DNA of 52,331 nucleotides from an uncultured beta proteobacterium (GCA_902826155.1 CADEDU010000051.1:1-52331), one strand, 5' to 3'. Shown: positions 1 through 7,632, counted from the stretch's first letter. Numbers and translations are program-made. The notes: a model not told the origin generated them from the letters alone.

Positions 1-307
1 CTATCAGGCGCTGGCGATTGCGTTAGTCACCACCGGTCTGGTGCATCCGCTGCTGGAAGAGATCCTGTTCCGGCGCTACGTGCTTCGTCTGCTGCTCAAC
101 TTCGGACCCGCGATCGCGTTGGTGGTGAGTTCGGTCGCGTTCGGCCTGCTGCACGGCTGGTCGCGTCAAGGCGTCCTCAGCATCGCGGCCGGGTTCGTCT
201 ATGGCTGGCTCTACTACCGCAGCGGATCGCTCTTGCCGGCGGTGATCGCGCACGTCGGACTCAACCTGCTGGTGATCGTGCTGCACTTCTTCGTGCTTGG
301 GGGCTAA
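1..307 (+). CDS. CPBP-family intramembrane metalloprotease, 3' part only
   Basis: The frame is open from the left window edge, so only the last ~101 codons are visible. They contain the CPBP (Abi/CAAX-protease-like, PF02517) signatures: the glutamate pair EEILFR, then FGLLHG with its histidine, then HVGLN near the end. In this family these residues line the active site within membrane helices. The three hydrophobic stretches visible here fit the last transmembrane segments. Family members act as membrane proteases in bacteriocin self-protection or protein processing; the substrate here cannot be told. The start lies outside the window; the GTG at 41 is internal. The stop is followed by about 160 bp before the left end of the IS element. 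Confidence 0.85.
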   Translation, partial: YQALAIALVTTGLVHPLLEEILFRRYVLRLLLNFGPAIALVVSSVAFGLLHGWSRQGVLSIAAGFVYGWLYYRSGSLLPAVIAHVGLNLLVIVLHFFVLGG

Positions 308-470
308 CGCTCCGTTCCCGCGGACCCTGGTCTCCAGCGCGCCCACTCCCTCGATGATCACGCCATGGATCGTCGAGATTTCGAGCATCACGTCAACGTT
401 CGGACACGATCCGAAGATCGTCAGATCGACCACGACAACTAGTGTTTGCGTTCTTTTGAATAGTTCGCAC

Positions 471-1846
471 CACTGCTGTCCAAGATAGCCGCGTGGCGAG
501 CGAACACGCTTGATCTGTCGCCGGTGTGAGACGGGTTTATGAGCGTATCCAAGAACGTGCCTCCTGCAATGATGCTGTCCAAGATCAAGCGAAGCTCAGC
601 GTGGCCTGGGGGTTGTCCTGCGGATCGGGTGGTGTGGCGAACGGTTGATCGATCCACGCCATCAGATCACGGTGTGTGAACAGATTCATGCGTAGGAGCG
701 CCACCAGATTGGCCAGACTCCAACCGAAGCGGGAGGACAGTTGCAGGTAACGCAGCAACAGCATCGAAATCAATGCGGTCCAAATCTGGGTCTTGACCGC
801 ATTGGCCGAGGTGCCCACGAAGGTCTTGATCTTCAGATTTTGCTTCAGCGCTTTGAAAAACAGCTCGATTTGCCAGCGGTCCTTGTAGATGGCGCCGATC
901 GTGCTGGCGCCCAGACCGTGGTGATTGGTCAGGAACACCAGGACTTGGCCGGTATCCTCGCGGATCGCCTCGATCCGGCGCAGCAGGTGAGGACACTTTT
1001 CCTGCGCGCCCACGCCAGTGAGGCGGATAGTCTGATCCTTGAGCACATTGCGGTACTGCGGCGGTTCGTTCTCCTGGATGACCTCGAACTGGGCGTTGTC
1101 CTTCATGCGCGTGACGAAGAACACCTGGGCATCGGTCCATTTGGCAAACAGCCGATAGTCGTTGTAGCCGCGGTCATCGACCACGATGGTGCCGGGGGAA
1201 AAGCCGATCTGATGGGCCGCCTTGACGTCATGGACCTTGCCCTCAGTGATCAGGCCGAAACAGGGCAGATAGCCATCGTGGTCGAGCACCAAATGCAGCT
1301 TCACTGCGCCCTTGGTACGGCGGAACTTCGCCCAGTCGTACATCGACAGGCACAGGTCGATCACGGTCGAATCGAGGCTCACCAGTTTATTCTTGAAGCG
1401 GAACTTGCCTCGTCCCTGTGCCTTGGCAGCGACCTTCTCGAACAGCCCATAGAACACCTGCTCGTACAGCTGCCACGGACGGTGCGTGTTGGCATAGGAC
1501 AGCGAGGAGCGCGCCGGGGCTTCGATCCCCAGGTGCGCGAGCTTGCCCTCGCAGCTCTTCAGGCCGCCCTCGATCTCGCGCAGCGAATGGGCACGCCCGA
1601 GCTGGCAAAACAGCATCGCCACGAACTGGCTCCAGCTGGACAAGCCCTTGCTCCGATACTCCGCCCCGGTCTGCTTGACGATGCGCTCGAATTCAATGCG
1701 CGGAATCAACTTGAGTATCTGGCTGAACATGCTGCATGATGCTCTCACGTTGGGCCTCCTTCGGTTAGGTGTTGATGAGCTTGGACTCTCACCCACACCC
1801 TACACGTTAGGATGGCTCAACGTCAGATCTGTTTTGGACAAGAGTG
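471..1846 (-). mobile_element. IS4-family insertion sequence with imperfect terminal inverted repeats
   Basis: The ends are proposed from an 18-bp imperfect inverted repeat around the core TGTCCAA. The left copy at 471-488 begins CACTGCTGTCCAA. The right copy at 1829-1846, read on the minus strand, begins CACTCTTGTCCAA. Fourteen of 18 positions match. This gives an element of about 1376 bp with one transposase gene and about 100 bp after its stop, within the IS4 size range. I see no clear flanking target duplication, so the element is old, rearranged, or the ends are a few bases off. A further internal copy of GCTGTCCAAGAT lies at 574-585. Confidence 0.7.
585..1748 (-). CDS. IS4-family DDE transposase
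   Basis: The 387-aa protein catalyses cut-and-paste movement of its element. The N-terminus (MFSQILKLIP, then QFVAMLFCQL and SLREI) matches the DUF4372 domain usual in IS4-group transposases. The DDE core shows LDST (first Asp), VVDDRGY (second Asp) and the IS4 hallmark Y-x2-R-x3-E-x6-K as YKDRWQIELFFKALK. I chose the GTG at 1748 because AAGGAGG sits seven bases upstream; a longer in-frame ATG at 1796 lacks a ribosome site and would add residues foreign to the family. The frame is intact, so the transposase is probably functional. The stop lies about 97 bp inside the left terminal repeat. Confidence 0.92.
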   Translation of the reverse strand: MRASCSMFSQILKLIPRIEFERIVKQTGAEYRSKGLSSWSQFVAMLFCQLGRAHSLREIEGGLKSCEGKLAHLGIEAPARSSLSYANTHRPWQLYEQVFYGLFEKVAAKAQGRGKFRFKNKLVSLDSTVIDLCLSMYDWAKFRRTKGAVKLHLVLDHDGYLPCFGLITEGKVHDVKAAHQIGFSPGTIVVDDRGYNDYRLFAKWTDAQVFFVTRMKDNAQFEVIQENEPPQYRNVLKDQTIRLTGVGAQEKCPHLLRRIEAIREDTGQVLVFLTNHHGLGASTIGAIYKDRWQIELFFKALKQNLKIKTFVGTSANAVKTQIWTALISMLLLRYLQLSSRFGWSLANLVALLRMNLFTHRDLMAWIDQPFATPPDPQDNPQATLSFA

Positions 1847-1925
1847 AGATGATGCTTCAATTCATGGGTAAACCGAGAACGACACATCTCGAAGAAAACT
1901 GCATCATGTTCATTCTCAAGCCGCT
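1847..1925 (+). other. Residual 3' end of a cassette interrupted at the IS boundary
   Basis: These 79 bases lie between the right end of the IS and the first attC site, and must be what is left of the cassette that owned that attC. One frame closes at a TAA around 1867-1869 after a few codons and another stays open into the attC, so the original reading frame cannot be told. The rest of this cassette is either left of the IS or lost. Confidence 0.5.
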
Positions 1926-2027
1926 GCCTAACAAGCAGTTCGAGCTGACCGTCGCAAGCGCGCTGCGCTGGCTTGCGATTCCCTCCTCGCTACGCTCGTC
2001 GGCGGCGGCTCAACTGCGGCGTTAGAG
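1926..2027 (+). other. attC site 1 (59-base element), ~102 bp
   Basis: The left core GCCTAAC (1926-1932) pairs with the right core GTTAGAG (2021-2027). The inner arms are CAGTTCGAG and CTCAACTG, complementary except for one extra C, which becomes the extrahelical G on the bottom strand recognised by IntI. The centre is long and itself partly palindromic. This site belongs to the cassette whose body is lost at the IS. Confidence 0.88.
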
Positions 2028-2044
2028 CCCGAAAGGAAAGCGCC

Positions 2045-2434
2045 GTGTCATTCAAAGATCGCTGGCTTCGGGAGAAGCTGAAGAAGAAAACGCAGAAGGG
2101 CTTTCGTGGCTATCCGGTCGCAACTATCGCCCACTACGGCCCGAATGATCAGCGCGCGACGAAGGTCGTCGTTTCAATCGTTGCTGCCGAGGGCGCTGAG
2201 CCAGAGGTCATCAAGAAGTGGTTCACGGAAACGTCGGATGTGAGGGCTGATGCCCAAATCAATGAAGAGATCATGCATTTCATTGTTGCACAGACGCCGA
2301 AGTCGGTCGTAGCCGTCGACCGAATCATTGGTTGTCCTCATGAAGAGGGCATCGACTACCCCGAGGGAGAGAAATGCTCTCAGTGTTCGTTTTGGTCCAC
2401 GCGCGATCGGTGGTCCGGCGAGGTAGTCCACTGA
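2045..2434 (+). CDS. Cassette-encoded protein of unknown function, Cys/His-containing C-terminus
   Basis: A 129-aa cytosolic protein, first gene after attC site 1. The GTG start at 2045 follows GAAAGGAAAG and lies 24 bases after the cassette boundary, typical for cassette genes. The N-terminus is strongly basic (KDRWLREKLKKKTQKG). The C-terminal third contains IGCPHEEGIDYPEGE then CSQCSFW and RDRW, that is C-P-H and C-x2-C, a plausible small metal site. I have an impression that similar short proteins recur in environmental cassettes, but I cannot name a function. There is no signal peptide or membrane segment. Confidence 0.8.
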   Translation: MSFKDRWLREKLKKKTQKGFRGYPVATIAHYGPNDQRATKVVVSIVAAEGAEPEVIKKWFTETSDVRADAQINEEIMHFIVAQTPKSVVAVDRIIGCPHEEGIDYPEGEKCSQCSFWSTRDRWSGEVVH

Positions 2435-2449
2435 AATGAAGAGATCGGG

Positions 2450-2527
2450 CCCTAACAAGCCATTCGAGAAGGACCTTCGCAAGCGGTCTTCGTCCGCTTG
2501 CTCGGCCTCTCAATGGCGGCGTTGGGC
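2450..2527 (+). other. attC site 2, ~78 bp
   Basis: Left core CCCTAAC (2450-2456) and right core GTTGGGC (2521-2527). Inner arms CCATTCGAGA and TCTCAATGG are complementary except for one unpaired C in the left arm. The site starts 15 bases after the stop of the first cassette gene. Confidence 0.92.
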
Positions 2528-2546
2528 GTCTTGAAAGGAGCCTTTA

Positions 2547-3116
2547 ATGGCCAGCGAACGATACTCAATCAAAGACCTCGCGCAAGACATCAAACGAATC
2601 TGTACCGAAACGCAGGATGAAAAGCAGATCATCAGCCGAGTTCGGCCATTGGTCCAACGCGCGGCGCGATCGAAAGATGCATGGCTTGAAGAACGGATGT
2701 ATCACACCGACGCCGCGCAGGGCTTCGGCGTCTACGTCTTATACGAAGAGGCCGATCACTCCCTGCCAATCATCGTAGTGAGTTGGGCGCCCGACCGTGG
2801 AGCACCGCCGCATGACCACGGAACATGGGCCGTGATCGCGGGTGTCGATGGTCCGGAGAAGAATCAGTTCTACGAGCGCGTCGATGATCGCAGCCGCCCG
2901 GGCCGTGCCGAACTGAAAAAGATCGGAGAGAAAGTGTGTGGTGTAGGCGATGTCGTCGCTATCCCGGCGGGCATGATCCACAGCGTCTGGAACGAATCAA
3001 ACCAGGTCAGCGTTTCGCTTCATGTCTACGGAAAGCACATCAACTACACCGGGCGCTCGCAGTTCAATCTGAAGGAGCAAACGGAAACTCCTTTCATCGT
3101 CAAGCTCGAGGCATGA
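2547..3116 (+). CDS. Cysteine-dioxygenase-like thiol dioxygenase (cupin), cassette-encoded
   Basis: A 189-aa cupin. The iron-binding pattern of the cysteine dioxygenase family (PF05995) is visible: PPHDHGTW gives His89 and His91, and PAGMIHSVWN gives His145. The Ser-x-His-x-Tyr catalytic relay of that family appears as Ser157, His159, Tyr161 in SLHVYG. The cysteine that cross-links to tyrosine in mammalian enzymes is absent, as is common in bacterial relatives. The likely reaction is O2-dependent oxidation of a small thiol (cysteine or 3-mercaptopropionate) to a sulfinate; the substrate is not determined. The ATG is preceded by AAAGGAG and lies 25 bases after the cassette boundary. It could confer sulfur-compound use or thiol detoxification. 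Confidence 0.85.
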   Translation: MASERYSIKDLAQDIKRICTETQDEKQIISRVRPLVQRAARSKDAWLEERMYHTDAAQGFGVYVLYEEADHSLPIIVVSWAPDRGAPPHDHGTWAVIAGVDGPEKNQFYERVDDRSRPGRAELKKIGEKVCGVGDVVAIPAGMIHSVWNESNQVSVSLHVYGKHINYTGRSQFNLKEQTETPFIVKLEA

Positions 3117-3153
3117 TCATGAGGCCGAAGCGTTCCCAAAACCACGCGGCGAC

Positions 3154-3232
3154 GCCCAACGCCAGCCATCCAGCGGACCTGCCGCAATCGGGCTACGCCC
3201 GCTCGCTCGGCCGCTGATGGCTGGCGTTGGGC
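3154..3232 (+). other. attC site 3, ~79 bp
   Basis: Left core GCCCAAC (3154-3160) and right core GTTGGGC (3226-3232) pair perfectly. Inner arms CCAGCCATCCAG and CTGATGGCTGG are complementary except for one extra C. This is the cleanest attC of the array. Confidence 0.94.
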
Positions 3233-3302
3233 GTCACGAGCCGGCACCTAAACGTAGGAGTGGGCACAAGGCAAGTCGAGAAAGATTAAGGGAGACGTCA
3301 CC

Positions 3303-3929
3303 ATGTACCAACCGAAGTTCCCCGTGAGAACTGTCTCTGAGGTTCAAGCGATCCTCGGGCCATCTTTTCCCAGTCAAGTCGCGAAAGTCATTGATCATAT
3401 TGATACACACTGCCAAGCGTGGATCGAGCGATGTCCGTTCATCGTGATCTCCAGCATTAGCGCGTCGGGCGCAATGGACACCTCGCCTAAAGGTGATCCA
3501 CCGGGTTTCGTAAAGGTCCTCGATAAGCACACCCTCGCAATTCCGGACCGGCTAGGTAATAACCGAGGCGATACCTTCTTAAATGTTCTCGAGAATCCGA
3601 ATGTGGGCATTGTCTTTATGGTGCCCAAGAGAAGAGAAGTAGTCCGAGTGAGCGGCGTCGCTGAACTAGCCAAAGACCCAGATCTACTCGAAACAATGTC
3701 CGCTGGTGGCAAGGTTCCCGATCTCGCTTTGATCGTTCGGGTTAGAGAGGCTTTCTTCCACTGCGGCAAATCGATGATCCGCTCTGGTATGTGGGAGCCA
3801 GAAAAGTGGGGATCGATCGATGGCCTTCCCTCATACGCGCTCGCGCTAAAGGCACACGGGAAATTGCCGAACGAGCTATCTGATCTTGAACAGAGAATGG
3901 CCCACAACGAGGCGAACCGTCTTTATTGA
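3303..3929 (+). CDS. Pyridoxamine 5'-phosphate oxidase (PPOX)-type FMN flavoprotein, cassette-encoded
   Basis: A 208-aa protein of the split-barrel flavin-binding fold. The core reads SSISASGAMDTSPKGD, then LAIPDRLGNNRGDT and NVGIVFMVPKRREVVRVSG, the layout of MSMEG_1061-type FMN-dependent PPOX proteins; the RLGNN-type segment and the basic KRRE loop usually contact FMN phosphate. Members reduce or oxidise diverse small molecules or bind cofactors, so no substrate is proposed. AAGGGAG precedes the ATG. The leader from the cassette boundary is unusually long (about 76 bp). Its attC is cut off at 4003, so this cassette may no longer be excisable on its own. Confidence 0.85.
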   Translation: MYQPKFPVRTVSEVQAILGPSFPSQVAKVIDHIDTHCQAWIERCPFIVISSISASGAMDTSPKGDPPGFVKVLDKHTLAIPDRLGNNRGDTFLNVLENPNVGIVFMVPKRREVVRVSGVAELAKDPDLLETMSAGGKVPDLALIVRVREAFFHCGKSMIRSGMWEPEKWGSIDGLPSYALALKAHGKLPNELSDLEQRMAHNEANRLY

Positions 3930-3984
3930 AGCGCGCGGAATGACGAAGCTATACACACAAAGCGCGCATGCAACCTAAAGCGAC

Positions 3985-4003
3985 GCCCAACAAGCGTTTC
4001 GAG
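3985..4003 (+). other. Truncated attC site (left half only)
   Basis: Left core GCCCAAC (3985-3991) is followed by the left arm AAGCGTTTCGAG, which resembles the other attC sites including the extra C. The expected partner (CTCAAACG then GTTGGGC) does not occur in the following 300 bases, so the array was broken within this attC. Confidence 0.75.
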
Positions 4004-4367
4004 CTGAGCTAAACCGTGCTCACGCTGATGCGATCCGTGGTTACGGGTCGTCTCCGCTCGGAATACCGCCCCTTGGCATGGCCCTCCGTACACGATTCTC
4101 GTCTATCGACGCAGCACACCATTTCGACCTATCGGTGCGCCCCACCCACCCACGAGACGAGCGGGTAGGATGCGGCCGCGCCTAAGAAAAGCTCGCGCGC
4201 CACGCACCGGAGCGAGTTAGTGGGCCTGGCACTGCATGGCGATTCTCCTTGCTCGCACGTGACCTGGTTGGTATCGGTAATGTCACGAGGCACGTATCGA
4301 TTCGTTCACACGAACAGGCCCGTTCGAAGGCGTTTGCTGCTCGGCCAGTAAGGTCGCTTCCAACAAC
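4004..4367. other. Non-coding junction between cassette array and tyrosine recombinase
   Basis: About 360 bp. I found no convincing gene, no attC right half, no terminal repeat of an IS and no tRNA. It probably contains the breakpoint that truncated the last attC and the 3' end of the element carrying the recombinase. Confidence 0.5.
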
Positions 4368-5240
4368 CTAGAGGTCCGCCATGGCTTGGTCGATTCGCGT
4401 ATAAGCGTCTTCCTGGCCTTTGCGGCTCAAGTGCAGGTACGGCAACGTACTAACTAAGTTAGCGTGCCCCATGTGGCTCTGGATGGCGCGAAGATTCACC
4501 CCTTCCTCTAACAAATGGGTAGCGTACGAGTGGCGCAAAGTATGCACCGAGACGTTTTGCTTCGTAATGCCGGCAGGAATCTTTGCTCGGCGCAACGCTC
4601 CCTGGACACTTGCAATCGCCATCGGAGCAGTCGCAGTCTGAGCGCTGCGACCGCCCCGACCCATCGCCGGAAACAGTAGCCGCGCATTGCGGTGGGTTTT
4701 CCAGTAAAGGCGCAGCACCGCCAGCGTGCGATGAGGTAGCGGTACGAAACGGTCCCTCGCTCCTTTGCCCCGATGCACATGAATCATCATCCGATCGCTG
4801 TCGATATCGCTTATTTCCAAGTGCAACGCCTCCTGCAGGCGTAGCCCGCAGCTATACACCGTCGTCAGAAACGCACGGTTGTGGGCGGTGCGGACGGCGG
4901 CTATGAGTCGGCGAACTTCCTCGCGGCTTAACACACTGGGTAGACGTGCCTCGTTTCTTGCGCGCAGGATTTTGAACATCGTCCACCTGCGGCCCAGTAT
5001 GTTGACAAAGTAGAAGCGGATTCCGATGTAGCAGATACGAAGCGTGCTGGCCGACCAGCCGTCCACGTTCTTGCGTCGTAGAAAGTAGGCTGCTAGCTCG
5101 GCCTCGTTGATCTCCTCGGGAGGCTTGCCGAGCGCTTCGACCACCATGCGTAGCGCGCGTGTGTATGTTTGTTGAGTGCGTTCGGCCTTGCCGTTCAGGC
5201 TCAACACATCGATCGATTTCTGATACCAGTCCATGTTCAT
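4368..5240 (-). CDS. Tyrosine recombinase (XerC/D-like, type often linked to IS91-like elements)
   Basis: A 290-aa site-specific recombinase with an N-terminal SAM-like core-binding domain (about 1-95) and a C-terminal catalytic domain. Catalytic residues are all visible: Arg134 (GLRLQEA), Lys159, His233 and Arg236 ([10 protein letters not shown]), His259 (MGHANL) and nucleophile Tyr268. The wording [16 protein letters not shown] resembles recombinases that accompany IS91-group transposases; no such transposase is visible here. It lacks the extra helix region found between motifs in integron integrases (which are about 320-340 aa), so I do not call it IntI. The ATG at 5240 is preceded by GAGGAG. 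Confidence 0.9.
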   Translation of the reverse strand: MNMDWYQKSIDVLSLNGKAERTQQTYTRALRMVVEALGKPPEEINEAELAAYFLRRKNVDGWSASTLRICYIGIRFYFVNILGRRWTMFKILRARNEARLPSVLSREEVRRLIAAVRTAHNRAFLTTVYSCGLRLQEALHLEISDIDSDRMMIHVHRGKGARDRFVPLPHRTLAVLRLYWKTHRNARLLFPAMGRGGRSAQTATAPMAIASVQGALRRAKIPAGITKQNVSVHTLRHSYATHLLEEGVNLRAIQSHMGHANLVSTLPYLHLSRKGQEDAYTRIDQAMADL

Positions 5241-5488
5241 GACGATCTCCTCAGGCGCAATGGGAAATATCCGCGGCGCTGCGCTTCACATCACTGCGAG
5301 CGCGAGCTGCATCGGATTGGCTGAGCGAGTGCGATTCCCAGGGACGCACTCGAATCGACTGTCTACCGACTCTGCCGTCACGGGGCAGCTCGTTCGCACT
5401 AACCGTCGCAGTGCGTAGCTCGCGATGTCCGGTTGCTCTCACGGGATCGAAACCGCCTGTTTCCGTTTCACTCCCCCGGAATAAATAG

Positions 5489-5743
5489 ATGTCAGAGCCC
5501 CGCAGACCTCAACGTCAACCAAACCCGCTCGATTCGCTTCAGTTCCCACAAGAGTTCACATTTCAGGTTCCTCCGACCACGATCTTGCGGCTACCCCGTG
5601 TAAAGACACGTACTGGCCTGTCGCGCAGCACCATCTACGTCCGCGTCGCCGCAGGTGCGCTCCCGGGACCGGTCGCGGTGGACGCACGCGCCGTGGGTTG
5701 GCTCGAGCCGGAGAGCGAAACCTGGTTTCGTGGTCGGATCTAG
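5489..5743 (+). CDS. AlpA-family (MerR-like helix-turn-helix) regulator
   Basis: An 84-aa DNA-binding protein. The core ILRLPRVKTRTGLSRSTIY is the AlpA/excisionase-type winged helix, followed by the short wing LPGPVAVDARAVGWLEPE that typifies phage and island AlpA proteins. Such proteins activate the integrase or act as excision factors. It sits 32 bp upstream of the ParM-like gene in the same direction and is likely co-transcribed with it. The ribosome site is weak. A GAAAC...GTTTC inverted repeat lies just upstream (about 5448-5463) and could be an operator. Confidence 0.85.
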   Translation: MSEPRRPQRQPNPLDSLQFPQEFTFQVPPTTILRLPRVKTRTGLSRSTIYVRVAAGALPGPVAVDARAVGWLEPESETWFRGRI

Positions 5744-5775
5744 AACAATCGTCGAACCGATAAAAGGATCAGCGC

Positions 5776-6744
5776 ATGCACTACGCTGGTGTCAACCTGG
5801 GTCACGGTCACGTCAAGGTCCAGACCGATCGACACTTCTTCCAATACGCATCGATCTCGCAACGCGCCGACGACAGCGTATCGATGGCGATGATGGAAGC
5901 CCAGACCCAGCGCGTGCTGGTCGGCGGTGCCTCCTACGACGTGGGGGAAGAAGTCGCGTTGATCGCCGATCGAACGCTCGACAAGACGGTGTTCAGCAAC
6001 TGGGGCGATTCGCATCCCTACCGGGTGCTACAGCAGTCGGTGCTCGATCGTCTGGCCGAAGAATCATTGGGACCTTGGACCATCGCCTTCGGCATACCAG
6101 TGTCCCAGTTCAAGGATGCCGCCTACCGCCAAGCCTTGACAGTTGCCTGGCGCGCTACGCATCGCACCCAGCTCGGCACGCTGCAGATCGTCGAAGCCTT
6201 GGCCATTCCCGAGCCATTAGGATCGTTCTGGGAGCATTGTTTCGCGAGCAAGGCCAACGCTGACAGGCTTGGCGCACGCGAGGTCATCGTCGTAGATTTC
6301 GGCTACTTCACCACCGACCTGAACGCGGTATCGCGGATGGTGCTCAATCCACGGGTGGCCAACTCCATCAACAAGGCCATGCGCGAGGTCTATCAGATAA
6401 CTGCCGAGCGGCTACTTCACGCGTACGGCAAACGCTACACCGACCTGCAAATCGAGATGGCGACGCTAGGACGCTGGCCCCTGACCTTGCGCGGTCAGCC
6501 GATCGCAATCGGCGAGGCATTGTCGGAGGCAGCGAGCCGAGTTGCCACCGAGATCCTGAACTGGCTGCGTGGCTGCGTCGACCGATCCGATGAGTTGATC
6601 CTCGTTACTGGCGGCGGCGCCCCGACGATGATTGGATTCGTTCGGAGCGCGTTCCCCGATGCCGAGGTCGTCATGGTGGCCGAGCCGCAACAGGCCAACG
6701 CGCGAGGCTATCACCGGATCGCGCGACGACTACACACTCCGTGA
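5776..6744 (+). CDS. parM: ParM/StbA-like actin-family plasmid segregation ATPase
   Basis: A 322-aa actin-like protein. The phosphate-1 loop appears as NLGHGHVKV at the N-terminus, phosphate-2 as VVDFGYFTTD (Asp174), and the adenosine motif as VTGGGAP near residue 280. Family members polymerise with ATP and push replicated plasmid copies apart by binding a ParR/StbB adaptor on a centromere. Length and motif order fit the StbA/Alp branch. The gene downstream is in the expected adaptor position. Its presence next to a chromosomal integrase suggests the island has an extrachromosomal circular phase. The start is supported by AAAGGA upstream. Confidence 0.85.
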   Translation: MHYAGVNLGHGHVKVQTDRHFFQYASISQRADDSVSMAMMEAQTQRVLVGGASYDVGEEVALIADRTLDKTVFSNWGDSHPYRVLQQSVLDRLAEESLGPWTIAFGIPVSQFKDAAYRQALTVAWRATHRTQLGTLQIVEALAIPEPLGSFWEHCFASKANADRLGAREVIVVDFGYFTTDLNAVSRMVLNPRVANSINKAMREVYQITAERLLHAYGKRYTDLQIEMATLGRWPLTLRGQPIAIGEALSEAASRVATEILNWLRGCVDRSDELILVTGGGAPTMIGFVRSAFPDAEVVMVAEPQQANARGYHRIARRLHTP

Positions 6745-6784
6745 CGTCGCGCAACGCACGGACCACCATCAGAGTTCGAGCAGG

Positions 6785-7312
6785 GTGAGTCGGTCGGTCC
6801 TGCGGCCGACGGTCTACCTCAACACCGATCTCGACGCACCCCTGGTGGCCGAGCTGGAACGTTGCGGCACACGTCGACGTGCCGGTCGATTTCTGACACT
6901 GGTCCGTCTTGGCGTCGCCGCGGAGCAGCTCGCAACCACGCCCTCAGCCCATGGCATCTTCGGCGCGCTCGCGCCTTCAGATCGACCACGCGCTTCCTCG
7001 CTGCGAATCACGCTGAAGCTTGGCGCCCGGGCGCAGGATCTGCGCGCGATCCTAGAGACCTGCCAGAACCAGTCGTATCGATTGCGCGAGCTTGCGATGC
7101 TGGGTATGCGCCGTGAAGCCGTGCTCAACGATCACCGGATCGCGGGCTTCCCTTCTGCGCCCGCATCGGCAGCAACGCCAGTCGCAGCCAACGCGAGTGG
7201 TGCGGCCGCAAAGCCGCCAGCGTTGACCAGACCATTGCCGCTTCCTTCTGATTCGGCGAATCACGACGTCTCGTTCGACACAATGATCGCGCGACTGCGC
7301 TCGGGTATCTGA
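6785..7312 (+). CDS. Small protein in ParR/StbB position, putative centromere-binding adaptor
   Basis: A 175-aa protein starting 40 bp after the ParM-like gene. The N-terminal half (LRPTVYLNTDLDAP, RRRAGRFLTLVRLGVAAEQL) looks like a ribbon-helix-helix-type segment, a strand followed by two helices. The middle contains SLRITLKLGARAQDLRAIL. A low-complexity Ala/Pro stretch precedes a short C-terminal tail (DTMIARLRSGI) that could be the filament-binding end. I cannot match it to a named family; the role is inferred from position and architecture. The GTG at 6785 follows GAGCAGG; the longer frame upstream merely shadows parM. Confidence 0.6.
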   Translation: MSRSVLRPTVYLNTDLDAPLVAELERCGTRRRAGRFLTLVRLGVAAEQLATTPSAHGIFGALAPSDRPRASSLRITLKLGARAQDLRAILETCQNQSYRLRELAMLGMRREAVLNDHRIAGFPSAPASAATPVAANASGAAAKPPALTRPLPLPSDSANHDVSFDTMIARLRSGI

Positions 7313-7362
7313 GCGCAGATGTCCGCGTAGCCCGATGGATCAGTCGCCCAAGGCGTTCCTCG

Positions 7363-7376
7363 GCGTCACTAGACGC
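7363..7376. repeat. Hairpin between two CCAAGGCGTT direct repeats
   Basis: GCGTC-ACTA-GACGC, flanked by identical decamers CCAAGGCGTT at 7348-7357 and 7378-7387. It lies 50 bp after the ParR-position gene and could be a centromere-type site or a terminator. Confidence 0.5.
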
Positions 7377-7632
7377 TCCAAGGCGTTACTCTGAAATCAA
7401 TCGTGAGAACTTCGATCGAGCTCTTGCGCACTACGCTCGATCGGCGAAGAATCGCGCGCTTTGTTGCCTGTCACGTACTCCGTGGCGAACGGTCGGTTGG
7501 CGTCCGACGACCTGTACACCGCTTGCCAATATTTCCCCCGCGTCTGGGAATCGTTTCCACGCCGCGGCGCACCCCGCGCCTTGCTCGCGGGGCACTGGGA
7601 CACGTATGACGTTCCCACTAGCCTCGCCCGTC

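Larger units (their letters stand above)
1926..4003 (+). mobile_element. Integron gene-cassette array without adjacent integrase (CALIN-like)
   Basis: Three ORF-plus-attC units run in the same direction with compact spacing. Cassette boundaries fall at the G|TT of each right core site: about 2022-2521 (unknown protein), 2522-3226 (thiol-dioxygenase-like cupin) and 3227 to at least 4003 (PPOX flavoprotein, attC truncated). An orphan attC from a preceding cassette opens the array. All three complete attC sites fold with an unpaired base in the left arm, as required for folded single-strand recombination. No IntI-type integrase is present within 1.9 kb to the left or anywhere to the right. A matching intI beyond the left edge cannot be excluded. 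Confidence 0.85.

Noticed and set aside
23..433. 136-aa minus-strand frame opposite the CPBP gene end
   Set aside because: Part of it reads like protein (VDLTIFGSCPNVDVMLE), but it overlaps the real gene and has no ribosome site. Without homologues I do not call it.
741..1739. 332-aa plus-strand frame within the IS element
   Set aside because: It is antisense to the transposase and has no known domain.
4368..5240. Tyrosine recombinase considered as the missing integron integrase
   Set aside because: It is about 40 residues short, lacks the IntI-specific inserted helix, lies at the far end of the array, and resembles the IS91-linked type.
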